Made by a program: the position numbers and the translations under genes. A DNA stretch of 64,000 nucleotides from NCBI GenBank assembly GCA_946480295.1, contig CAMLIT010000005.1:1-64000 (forward strand). The letters are read 5' to 3'. The notes under the pieces were generated by a model, which saw only the letters and a program-made list of their open reading frames with translations, did no database searches and was not told the DNA's origin. Below are positions 16,360 through 25,350 of this stretch, one piece after another (position 1 is the stretch's first letter; every line of letters starts with the position of its first letter). Source of the DNA: an uncultured Gemmatimonadota bacterium. Its GTDB lineage: Bacteria; Gemmatimonadota; Gemmatimonadetes; Gemmatimonadales; Gemmatimonadaceae.

Positions 16360-19300
16360 ATGAAGCGTCGTCGCCTCGTGGCGCTCGTCAGCGCGTGCGT
16401 GCTTCTCGCCCTGGGCCTCGTGGCAGTGTTCACGGGGCTCGTCGTGACGCGCACCGACTTCGGCCACGAGCAGATCCGCCGCTTCGTCCAGGCGCAGCTC
16501 AAGCGCGGGATGCGCGGCAAGGTCTATCTCGGCCGGATCAGCGGGAACCTGCTGACCGGCGTGACGATCGACTCGATCGCCATCCGCGATGTCGACGACG
16601 ACTCGCTCTTCGTGTCGGCGGGGCGGACGACGGTCGTCTACGATCCGCGCGACCTGATCGACAAGCGCATCTGGATCCGCCGGATCGACGTCGCGCACCC
16701 GCAGGTCTACCTGCGCGAGCACGAGAACGGCCGCTGGAACTTCAAGGAGATCTTCAAGAGCTACGAGCCGCAGAAGAAGGGGCCGAAGACGCCGGGGCGC
16801 AGCTTCGGCGACTTCGTCGTCCTCGACTCGGTGCACGTGACCCACGGCCGGTTCGTCCTCCAGTTGCCGTGGCACCCCGACGATTCGCTGCACGGGGCGA
16901 AGCTCGACAGCGCGATCCGGTACAACACGACGCGCGCGGACAAGGAGATCCGCCCGATCGTGGACGACGGGAAGCCGGCGTACGCGCGCACCTGGCGCTG
17001 GACGCAGGGCAATGCCTTCGCGTCGCACATGCGCATCGCCGACCCGGACAGCGACCGCTTCGGCCGGCTGTTCCGGATCGACTCGCTGACGGTGAAGGAG
17101 AGCGATCCCCCCTTCGACTTCCATGACGTGGTCGCCGTGATGCAGAACCGCGGCGACTCGATCTGGGTGGACGCGCCGCACTTCGACCTGCCGGCGTCCA
17201 CGGGGAGCGCGCGCGGCAAGATCTGGTGGGGGAGCGACCTGCCGATCCGCTTCGACATCGCGGTGCGCGGCGACTCCGTGTCGCTGAAGGACGTGGCGTG
17301 GGTCTACCCGACGCTGCCGACGGCGGGAGGCGGCACGGTCAACGTGCGGATCCACAGCGAGAAGGATCCACGGATCATCGACTACGTGCTCGACGACATG
17401 GACGTGCGGAGCACGGGGTCGCACCTGAAGGGCGACATGACCTTCGGGGTGGGTGGGCCGGTGCTCATCGTGAAGGACGTGAAGATGGATGCGCAGCCGA
17501 TGGACTTCGACCTGCTGCGCGTGCTCAACGGCAAGCCCTTCCCCGTCGACTGGCGCGGGCAGCTCTACGGCAACGTGCAGGGGCGCGGCGGCGAGCTGAA
17601 TCACTTCGTCGTCGACGAGGCGGAGGCGACCTGGCACGACCCGCACGTGCGCGGCGCCGTCTCGCGCTTCGGCGGAAAGGGCGAGCTGGACATCCTCGAG
17701 CCGGCGGTCACCGCCTTCCATCACTTCGACGCGAACGTCCAGTCGCTCGACATGCGGTCGATCGAGTACCTGTTCCCCGACTTCCCGCGGCTGGGCGGCA
17801 CGATCGCCGGCACCGCGCAGCTCGACTCGTCGTGGCTCGACCTGCGCTTCGCGAACGCCGACGTCGTGCATCGGGACGGGCCGGGGGAGCCGTCGCGCGT
17901 GACGGGGAACGGCCGGGTGACGTGGGGCGAGAAGTACATGACCTACGACCTCGATCTCGTCGCGCAGCCGCTCTCGCTGACGACGCTGGCGCGGTCGTAC
18001 CCGGCGCTGCCCTTCCGGGGCACGGTGAGCGGCCCGATCCAGGCGAAGGGGACGATCTCCGACCTGCAGCTCGACGCGGCGCTCCAGGGCGCCATGGGCG
18101 CGCTCAGCTTCAAGGGGCTGGTGGACGTCGACACGCCGACCGTCGTGGCGCGCGGCACCGGGACCTTCTCGGCGATCGACGCCACGCAGCTCCTCGGCTC
18201 CGCGTCGCTGCCGGTGTCGAACCTGAACGGCCGCTACGACGTCGACCTGGCGGGCGACTCGCTCGCCAACCTGCAGGGGAGCGCGTTCGTGCAGCTCGAC
18301 CGGTCGGAGCTCGACAGCATCCGCATCTTCCCCTCGCGGGCGCAGGTGCACTTCGCCGACGGGCGCCTGCGCGTGGACTCGCTCCGCGTCGAGACGGCGG
18401 CGGCGTCGCTGACGGCGGCGGGCGGCCTCGGGCTGCCGCACGGTCCGTCGGACTCGCTGCGCTTCACGGTCAGCGTGGACTCGCTCGGCGGGCTGCGGCG
18501 CTTCATCGGGCGCGCCGGGGCGCGGGCGGCCGCGCTGGCGGACGACGGCACGACGGCCGACTCGTTGAGCGGCACCCTCGCCGCGGGCGGCGTGGCGCGC
18601 GGCACCGTCGATTCGCTCGACCTCGCGGGATGGCTCTCCGGGACGAACCTGTACGTCCGCAAGGATCGCGGGCACAACCTCTCGGGGCGCTTCGACCTGC
18701 GGAACGTCCTCGCCAACCCGGCGGGGACGCTCGCGCTGCGGCTCGACACGCTGCAGCTGGCGGGGGTGGACGTGGACACCATCGGCGGCACGCTGCGCAT
18801 CGCCAGCAGGCGCGCGGCGACCTACTCGTTGGGCATCGCGAGCCGCACCGGGCAGTCGCTCGTCGCCGCCGGCGACGTGCGACGCGGGGCGAGCGACTCC
18901 CTCCTCGTCGGGCTGACCACGCTCACGGCGCTGATCGACAGCAGCCGCTGGTCGCTCGCCGCGCCGATGCACCTCCTGGCCGATTCGGCGGGGATGTGGC
19001 TCGACTCGCTCGTCGTGGCGAGCAACGGCGGCGGGCGCTTCTTCGCCAGCGCGGCGGTGCCGACGACGGGTCCCGTGCGGATCGACGTGCGGGCGGACAG
19101 CGTGGCGCTGGCCGATGTCGGCGCCGTGGCGCAGCTGCCGAGCGCCCTCGCCGGGAGCGCCCGGCTCGAGGCACACGTCACCGGCACGCGCGACCAGCCC
19201 GAGGTGTCGCTGCGCTCCTCCATCCGCGACCTGCACTTCGGCGGCATGCACGTCGAGGGGGTGACGTCGACCGGCACCTACCGCGACCGCCGCTTCGATG

Positions 19301-20985
19301 CGAGCGTCGCGCTGCTGCGCGGCGGCGCGCCGGCGCTCAGCGCCTTCGCCTCGCTGCCGCTGGACCTCTCGTCCTTCCGCTTCCGCCTGCCTGACGACTC
19401 GCTGCATGGATGGATCCGCGCCGACAGCGCGGACCTCGGGATCCTCGAGGCCTTCTCGCCCGCGCTGCAGAACGGCTCGGGGCGGCTGACGGCGGACCTC
19501 GACATCGGCGGGACGTGGCAGCGGCCGACGATGGGCGGCGACGTGCGGCTGGCGAACGGCGACCTCACCCTGCCGAACCTCGGCATCCGCCTGCGCGGCA
19601 TCCAGGCCGACGTCGGCGTGATCCCCGGGCGCGACAGCCTCGTCGTGCGGCGCCTCACGGCGTGGAGCGGCCGCTCGCCCGCGGACAACGTCAGCGTGCG
19701 CGGCTTCGTGAGCTTCGCCAACCGCGCCGACCCGCTGATGGACCTGCGCCTCGACGCGCACAGCTTCCACGCGCTGGACAAGAAGACGCTCGCGCGCCTC
19801 GACATCTCGACGGGGAGCAACGGCCTCCAGCTCCAGGGGCGCAACAGCGCCGCGACGCTCAGCGGCACCCTGCGCGTGGACCGGGGCGTGCTGTTCCTGC
19901 CCGATCGCGACCTGGCGTCGAAGCAGCTCGCCGACCTCTCGGGCGAGGATGCGCTGTCGCTGATCGACACGTCCGACTTCCGCAGCCGCTCGCTGCTGCC
20001 GGACGCGCCGCCGAGCCTCGTGGAGAACCTGCGCCTCGACGGCGTGCGGATCGACCTGGGCGACGACGTGTGGCTGCGCTCGCGCGAGGCGGACATCAAG
20101 CTCGCCGGGTCGCTGAACGTGACGCGCGCGCCTGACGAGATGCGCACGAGCCGGAGCGGCTTCGGGCGGCGCACGGACTCGCCGACGTACCGGCTCGCGC
20201 TCGACGGCACGCTGTACGCCGAGCGGGGGACGTACACGCTCGACATGCTGGCGGTGCAGCGCGAGTTCCAGGTGCAGAAGGGGACGATCACCTTCGCCGG
20301 CACCACCGACAACAACCCGATGATCGACATCAGCGCGCTGTACACGGTGAAGCGGCCGCGCCAGCGCGACCTCGGGGTCATCGTCCGCCTCCACGGGCCG
20401 CTCTTCCCGAACCCGGTGATCGACCTGAGCAGCACGGAGAACTACGAGATCTCGCCGACGGACCTGGTGAGCTATCTCGTCACCGGGCTGCCGAGCTTCC
20501 AGATCCAGGAGGACGTGACGAAGACGGCGGCGCAGGTGCTCCTCCCGACGGCGAGCAGCGTGCTCGCGCGCAGCCTGCGCCAGCAGCTCGGCTCGTGGGT
20601 GAACATGGTGCAGTTCGGGGCGGCGGACGTGAGCACCTCGACCTTCACCGGCACCTCCGGCGGCGCGATGCAGGCGGCGCAGAACTTCCTGTTCGGCGCG
20701 CGGCTCGGCGGCGAGACGCAGGTCGGGAAGAACCTCTTCTTCAGCTTCAGCGCGGGACTCTGCCCCTTCATGCCGGGGACGCCGGAGCAGGGCAGCCGGA
20801 CGTTCACGGACGCGCTCGGCGGGAAGCTGGAGTACCGCGTGAGCTCGGACTTCTCGCTGCAGGCCGGACGCGAGCCGCCGAGTCGGTCTCTCTATTGCGG
20901 TACCGACGCGGTGAGCGCGATGCGTACGCTCGCGCCCACGCCGCCCCAGTGGGGGCTGTCCCTCCTTCGCACCTGGCACTTCTGA
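16360..20985 (+). CDS. tamB: TamB-like translocation and assembly module protein
   Basis: This 1541-residue protein has one N-terminal transmembrane helix (LVALVSACVLLALGLVAVFTGLVV), then a very long run of beta-strand repeats with DSL/DSV motifs typical of AsmA/TamB beta-taco proteins. It ends in a DUF490-type C-terminus (for example FQVQKGTITFAGTTDNNP, YEISPTDLVSYLVTGLP, then FGARLGGETQVGKNLFF). It spans the periplasm and partners with the preceding TamA, 3 bp upstream. Roles in this family include barrel assembly and phospholipid transport between membranes. The lipid kinase encoded directly behind, with overlapping codons, hints at a lipid-related job. Length is normal for TamB. Confidence 0.88.
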   Translation: MKRRRLVALVSACVLLALGLVAVFTGLVVTRTDFGHEQIRRFVQAQLKRGMRGKVYLGRISGNLLTGVTIDSIAIRDVDDDSLFVSAGRTTVVYDPRDLIDKRIWIRRIDVAHPQVYLREHENGRWNFKEIFKSYEPQKKGPKTPGRSFGDFVVLDSVHVTHGRFVLQLPWHPDDSLHGAKLDSAIRYNTTRADKEIRPIVDDGKPAYARTWRWTQGNAFASHMRIADPDSDRFGRLFRIDSLTVKESDPPFDFHDVVAVMQNRGDSIWVDAPHFDLPASTGSARGKIWWGSDLPIRFDIAVRGDSVSLKDVAWVYPTLPTAGGGTVNVRIHSEKDPRIIDYVLDDMDVRSTGSHLKGDMTFGVGGPVLIVKDVKMDAQPMDFDLLRVLNGKPFPVDWRGQLYGNVQGRGGELNHFVVDEAEATWHDPHVRGAVSRFGGKGELDILEPAVTAFHHFDANVQSLDMRSIEYLFPDFPRLGGTIAGTAQLDSSWLDLRFANADVVHRDGPGEPSRVTGNGRVTWGEKYMTYDLDLVAQPLSLTTLARSYPALPFRGTVSGPIQAKGTISDLQLDAALQGAMGALSFKGLVDVDTPTVVARGTGTFSAIDATQLLGSASLPVSNLNGRYDVDLAGDSLANLQGSAFVQLDRSELDSIRIFPSRAQVHFADGRLRVDSLRVETAAASLTAAGGLGLPHGPSDSLRFTVSVDSLGGLRRFIGRAGARAAALADDGTTADSLSGTLAAGGVARGTVDSLDLAGWLSGTNLYVRKDRGHNLSGRFDLRNVLANPAGTLALRLDTLQLAGVDVDTIGGTLRIASRRAATYSLGIASRTGQSLVAAGDVRRGASDSLLVGLTTLTALIDSSRWSLAAPMHLLADSAGMWLDSLVVASNGGGRFFASAAVPTTGPVRIDVRADSVALADVGAVAQLPSALAGSARLEAHVTGTRDQPEVSLRSSIRDLHFGGMHVEGVTSTGTYRDRRFDASVALLRGGAPALSAFASLPLDLSSFRFRLPDDSLHGWIRADSADLGILEAFSPALQNGSGRLTADLDIGGTWQRPTMGGDVRLANGDLTLPNLGIRLRGIQADVGVIPGRDSLVVRRLTAWSGRSPADNVSVRGFVSFANRADPLMDLRLDAHSFHALDKKTLARLDISTGSNGLQLQGRNSAATLSGTLRVDRGVLFLPDRDLASKQLADLSGEDALSLIDTSDFRSRSLLPDAPPSLVENLRLDGVRIDLGDDVWLRSREADIKLAGSLNVTRAPDEMRTSRSGFGRRTDSPTYRLALDGTLYAERGTYTLDMLAVQREFQVQKGTITFAGTTDNNPMIDISALYTVKRPRQRDLGVIVRLHGPLFPNPVIDLSSTENYEISPTDLVSYLVTGLPSFQIQEDVTKTAAQVLLPTASSVLARSLRQQLGSWVNMVQFGAADVSTSTFTGTSGGAMQAAQNFLFGARLGGETQVGKNLFFSFSAGLCPFMPGTPEQGSRTFTDALGGKLEYRVSSDFSLQAGREPPSRSLYCGTDAVSAMRTLAPTPPQWGLSLLRTWHF

Positions 20986-21881
20986 TCCGTCGCGTCCTGC
21001 TCATCGCGAATCCGGCGGCGCGCCGGGCGCGCCGTCTGCTCGTCCCTGCCCGCGACGCGATCGTCGCCGCGGGGGCGAGCTGCGACATCGCCCTCACCGA
21101 GCGGCCCGGGCACGCGGCGGAGCTGGCGGCGGCTCGCGCCGGCGAGTACGACGCCGTGTTCTCGCTCGGCGGGGACGGCACGGCGATGGAGGCGGCCGGC
21201 GCCCTCGCCGGCACCGAGCGCGCCGTCGGGGTGCTCGCCGGCGGCACGGGGAACCTCCTCGCGCGCGCCCTCGGCATCCCCCTCGACGTCCGCCGGGCCG
21301 TCCCCCAGCTCCTCGCCGGCGACGTCCTCCGGGTGGACCTCGGCCGCTTCGATTCCGGCCGCCGCTTCGCCGTCGCCGCCGGGGTGGGGATCGACGCGGC
21401 GATGGTGGCCGAAACGCCGGGCTGGCTCAAGCGTCGATTGGGAGTACTGGCGTACACGATCATCGCCACGCGGGCCGCGCTGCGGGCCGTCCTCCGGCGC
21501 GAGTTCTTCCGCGTCCGGGTGACGGTCGACGGCACCGTCCACGAATGCGCCGCCGCCGCGGCGGTGATGGTCGCGAACTTCGGCGCGGTGCTCAACGACC
21601 GCATCACGTTCGGCCCGGGCATCCAATCGGACGATGGCGTCCTCGACGTGTGCATCTACTCGCCGCGCAACCTGCTCGACGCGTTCCGCATCATGTGGCG
21701 CATCCTTCGCAAGCGCTTCGCGTCCGACGGCGCGATGCTCTATCACAGCGGGCGGCACATCCGCGTCGAGACCGACCCCGCGCACACCTTCCAGGCCGAC
21801 GGGGAGCTGCTGGGCATGACGCCGTTCGAGGTGACGGTCGAGCCGCGCGCCGTGCGGCTGCTCGTGCCGCGCCGCGACTGA
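20949..21881 (+). CDS. Diacylglycerol kinase-family lipid kinase
   Basis: The conserved core begins at RRVLLIANPAARRARR and contains SLGGDGTAMEAAGALAG and GVLAGGTGNLLARALGIP, the nucleotide and substrate loops of DAGK/YegS lipid kinases. It ends TFQADGELLGMTPFEVTVEP, also family-typical. The domain starts only one or two codons after the TamB stop, where no ATG, GTG or TTG exists. The choices are GTG 20949, inside the end of tamB, giving 310 residues, or a rare CTG at 20982 that overlaps the TamB stop as CTGA. I give the GTG; the CTG fits family length better. Tight coupling to tamB is certain either way. It is the second such kinase in the window. Confidence 0.85.
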   Translation: MGAVPPSHLALLIRRVLLIANPAARRARRLLVPARDAIVAAGASCDIALTERPGHAAELAAARAGEYDAVFSLGGDGTAMEAAGALAGTERAVGVLAGGTGNLLARALGIPLDVRRAVPQLLAGDVLRVDLGRFDSGRRFAVAAGVGIDAAMVAETPGWLKRRLGVLAYTIIATRAALRAVLRREFFRVRVTVDGTVHECAAAAAVMVANFGAVLNDRITFGPGIQSDDGVLDVCIYSPRNLLDAFRIMWRILRKRFASDGAMLYHSGRHIRVETDPAHTFQADGELLGMTPFEVTVEPRAVRLLVPRRD

Positions 21882-21912
21882 GCGCCGCGCGCGGCGCCCG
21901 CCCCCGTTCCCC

Positions 21913-24900
21913 GTGACCATTCCGCCGTCCAGCATCGACGACGCCGCCCCGCCGCCCGTGCCCGCGGCGGGGGTGCCGTTCGTGGCCGACGAGGCGATGG
22001 TGCAGCTCCTCCACGAGCGCGACCACCTCGTCCTCCTCCACGAGGCGCTCGCCGAGGTGAACCGCGCCAGCACGCTCGACGCGCGGCTCCGGATCTTCGT
22101 CGCCGCCATCCAGCGCATCGGCTTCGGACGAGTCGTGGTGGCGGTGCGCGACGCGGAGCTGAACCCGACGGCGATCGTCACGGCGGGGCTCACGGCGGAG
22201 GAGGAGCGGTCGCTCCGCACGGCGGCGGCGCCCGGCGCCGTCTGGCAGCGGCGCTTCGCGCACATGGAGCCGCTGCGCGTCAGCCAGTCGTATTACGTGG
22301 ACGCGTCGGATCCGTGGGCGGCGAGCGAGTTCGGCGACGCGCTCCCCAGCCATGCCGAGGCCGGCGACCGGCGCGGCTGGTCGCCGCGCGACTTCCTCCT
22401 CGTCCCCCTGCGCGACGGCGGCGGGCGCATCATCGCCACGCTGGTGCTCGACGATCCCACGGACCGGTCGCGCCCCACGCTCGCGCGCATCCGCACGGTG
22501 GAGCTGTTCGCGCAGCAGGTCGCGTCGATCCTCGAGCGCGCGGAGCTGGTCCGCCTCGCGGAGCGCCGCGCCGAACGCCTGCAGCGCCTGCAGCAGGCGG
22601 GGAACGCGCTCGCCCGCTCGCTCGACGAGCGTGCCATCGTGCGCGAGCTCGCCTGGCAGGTGGAGCGGCTCGTGGACTGCGACGGCGTCGCCGTCGTCCT
22701 GCGCGACGCGTCGGACGCGCTCGACCGGGTGGTGCGGCGCGAGCACGGGAGGGACGCGGCGCAGGACGAGTGGGCCGGGTGCGAGACGCTGTGCGAGGCG
22801 GTGGCGGCCGCCCGCGCGGTCGTGCGCCTCGAGCGGCTGGAGCCGTCGCCGCACCCGGTGATCGGCGTGCCGGCGCTCTCCGGCTCGGCGGTCGTCGCCG
22901 TGCTGGCGGTGTGGCGCGCGGATCCCGCGCCGTTCAGCGCCGAGGACGAGGAGGTGCTGCTCACCGTCGCCGCCCACGCCGCCACCGCCGTGAGCAACGC
23001 GCGGCTGTATGCGGCGAGCGAGGCGGAGCGGCGGCGCAGCGAGGCGCTCGCCGACATCGCCAGCGCGGTGAGCGCGTCGCTGCGGCTGGACGACGTCATG
23101 CGCCTCAGCCTGCGTCACGCCGTCGCGCTGCTGCGCGCCGAAGGGGCGGCCCTCAGCCTCGTGCGCGGCGGGGAGCTGGTCGTGGTGGCGGCGATCGGCA
23201 CCGCGGAGGGTGCCCGCGGCACCCGACTGCCCCTCGACGGCAGCCTGTCGGGCCGCTCGCTCCGCGAGGCCCGCTACGTCATCTCGAACGACAGCGCGGC
23301 CGATCCGGCCGCGTTCCAGCCGAGCGTGGTCGGCGCGGCGGTGCGGCGCGCGATCATGGTCCCGGTGTTCGGCAACGAGGGCGCCACCGGCGTGCTCACC
23401 GTCATCAACCGGCCCACGCGCTTCGTCGATGCCGACGCCGAGGTGCTCCATCGCCTCGCCGACCACGTGGGGATCGCCGTCGCCAACGCGCGGCTGTTCG
23501 AGGAGCACCGCGCGCTCGGCGAGCGGTATCGCAGCGTGGTGGAGACGACCGCCGACGCGATCGTCATCACCGATCGCGAGCGACGCGTGGTCTTCACCAA
23601 TCCCGCCGCCGAGCGGCTGTTCGCCGTGGCGGGTGGCGCGCTCGGGCTGCCGGTGCGCGAGCTCGTGCCCCCCGAGGACCGGGCGGCGATCGCCGAGCGC
23701 GAGGACCGTGCGCTCGAAGGGCAGCCGCAGCGCTACGAGACGACCCTCCTGCGCGGGGACGGCGAGCGGCGGCTCGTCTCGGTGAGCACGTCGCCGATGC
23801 ACGACGCCGGCGTGGTGACCGGCATCGTCGCCTCGCTCCGCGACATCACCGACGAGCGGCGCGCGCGCGATGCGATGGCGCAGTCGGAGGCGCGCTACGC
23901 GCAGCTCGTGGAGAGCGCGTCCGACGGGATCTTCACCCTCGACGCGGAGGGGCGGGTCACCTCGGTGAACCGCTCGCTCGCCCGCGCGGTGGGCCGCGAC
24001 CGCGAGGCGCTGGTCGGCCAGCCGATCGCCGCGCTCGTGGACCCGCGCGACGCGGCGACGGCGGCGGAGCTCTTCCGCGGGACCTTCGCCGGGGAGCGGC
24101 GGCGGGGGGAGCTGCGCTATCGCTCGGCGGCCGGCGAGGTGCGGAGCTGCTCGGTGATGACGACGCCGATCGTGGACCAGGGCACGGCGGTGGGACTGCT
24201 GGGGATCGTGCGCGACGTGACCGAGGAGAAGCGCCTCACCGAGCAGCTCGTGCAGCAGGAGAAGCTCGTCGCCGTGGGGCAGCTCGTGAGCGGCGTGGCG
24301 CACGAGCTGAACAACCCCCTCGCGGGGGTGATGGCGTTCTCGCAGCTCCTCCTCGCCGCGCCGGACGGGCCGCCCGAGCGCCGCACGGCGATCGAGACGA
24401 TCCACCAGGAGGCGAAGCGCGCGGCGAAGATCGTCACGAACCTCCTGACCTTCGCCCGCCAGCACCAGCCGGAGCGCGCGCCGACCGACCTGAATCAGGT
24501 GCTGCTCGACACCCTCGAGCTGCGGCGGTACGCGCTGCGCGTGGCCCAGATCGACGTCGTGCTGCGGCTCGACCCGATGCTGCCGACGACGTGGGCCGAC
24601 GCCTTCCAGCTCCAGCAGGTCGTCCTCAACCTCCTGACGAACGCCGAGCAGGCGCTCGACGGGTGGCAGGGGGAGCGGCGGGTGGTCGTCGGCTCTTCGC
24701 GCAGCGGGCAGACGCTGACACTCCTCGTCGGCGACAGCGGGCCGGGGATTGCTCCCGACCATCTCGCGCGCATCTTCAATCCGTTCTTCACCACGAAGCC
24801 GGTGGGGCAGGGGACGGGGCTCGGGCTGTCGATCTCCGACGGGATCGTGCGCGAGCACGGCGGCCGGATCCGCGTCGAGTCGCGTCCCGGCCAGGGCGCG

Positions 24901-25350
24901 ACGTTCCACGTCGAGCTGCCGCTCGTCACCGCCCCGTCGGCCGCGGCGTCCGCCAGCATCCCCCCGGAGGAGCCCGGGACGCCGCGGCGCCGCGTCCTCG
25001 TGGTGGACGACGAGCCCTCCATCCGTGCCGCGGTCGCTACCTTTCTCCGCTCCCTCGGCCATGTGGTCGATACTTCAGGCAGCGCGCACGAAGCCCTCGA
25101 GCGCGTCGCCACCCATTCCTATGACGTGATCGTGCTCGATCTCCGCATGCCGGACATGTCCGGCGACGTGCTGTACGGCGAGCTGGAGGCGCGATATCCG
25201 GCGCTCGCCCGGCGCGTGGTCTTCCTCACGGGGGACGTGCACGGCGAGCCCGTTCGCGAATTCGTCGCGGCCACGGGCCGCCCGGTCGTGACGAAGCCGT
25301 TCCTGCTCGACGAACTCGCCGCCGTGGTGCTGGCGGAGGCTGCTTCCTGA
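21913..25350 (+). CDS. Hybrid sensor histidine kinase (GAF-GAF-PAS-PAS-HisKA-HATPase-REC)
   Basis: This 1145-residue soluble sensor starts at GTG 21913. Two or three GAF-like segments fill the first 530 residues, and two PAS domains start near 536 (VVETTADAIVITDRE) and 659 (LVESASDGIFTLDAE). The HisKA helix carries His797 in VSGVAHELNNPLAGV. The ATPase shows QQVVLNLLTNAEQAL, GDSGPGIAPDH and GTGLGLSISDG. A C-terminal receiver starts near 1027 with VVDDEPS and Asp1076 in VLDLRMP. There is no transmembrane segment, so the signal is probably intracellular (redox, small molecule or cyclic nucleotide). It overlaps the next regulator gene by one base (TGATG), making that regulator its likely phosphotransfer partner. 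Confidence 0.95.
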   Translation: MTIPPSSIDDAAPPPVPAAGVPFVADEAMVQLLHERDHLVLLHEALAEVNRASTLDARLRIFVAAIQRIGFGRVVVAVRDAELNPTAIVTAGLTAEEERSLRTAAAPGAVWQRRFAHMEPLRVSQSYYVDASDPWAASEFGDALPSHAEAGDRRGWSPRDFLLVPLRDGGGRIIATLVLDDPTDRSRPTLARIRTVELFAQQVASILERAELVRLAERRAERLQRLQQAGNALARSLDERAIVRELAWQVERLVDCDGVAVVLRDASDALDRVVRREHGRDAAQDEWAGCETLCEAVAAARAVVRLERLEPSPHPVIGVPALSGSAVVAVLAVWRADPAPFSAEDEEVLLTVAAHAATAVSNARLYAASEAERRRSEALADIASAVSASLRLDDVMRLSLRHAVALLRAEGAALSLVRGGELVVVAAIGTAEGARGTRLPLDGSLSGRSLREARYVISNDSAADPAAFQPSVVGAAVRRAIMVPVFGNEGATGVLTVINRPTRFVDADAEVLHRLADHVGIAVANARLFEEHRALGERYRSVVETTADAIVITDRERRVVFTNPAAERLFAVAGGALGLPVRELVPPEDRAAIAEREDRALEGQPQRYETTLLRGDGERRLVSVSTSPMHDAGVVTGIVASLRDITDERRARDAMAQSEARYAQLVESASDGIFTLDAEGRVTSVNRSLARAVGRDREALVGQPIAALVDPRDAATAAELFRGTFAGERRRGELRYRSAAGEVRSCSVMTTPIVDQGTAVGLLGIVRDVTEEKRLTEQLVQQEKLVAVGQLVSGVAHELNNPLAGVMAFSQLLLAAPDGPPERRTAIETIHQEAKRAAKIVTNLLTFARQHQPERAPTDLNQVLLDTLELRRYALRVAQIDVVLRLDPMLPTTWADAFQLQQVVLNLLTNAEQALDGWQGERRVVVGSSRSGQTLTLLVGDSGPGIAPDHLARIFNPFFTTKPVGQGTGLGLSISDGIVREHGGRIRVESRPGQGATFHVELPLVTAPSAAASASIPPEEPGTPRRRVLVVDDEPSIRAAVATFLRSLGHVVDTSGSAHEALERVATHSYDVIVLDLRMPDMSGDVLYGELEARYPALARRVVFLTGDVHGEPVREFVAATGRPVVTKPFLLDELAAVVLAEAAS

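Noticed and set aside
16048..20979. Open frame of 1643 codons on the minus strand
   Set aside because: It is the antisense shadow of tamB with Arg/Val/His/Glu-biased composition and no recognisable motif.
21691..25062. Open frame of 1123 codons on the minus strand
   Set aside because: It is antisense to the hybrid histidine kinase, whose domains are unmistakable on the plus strand.
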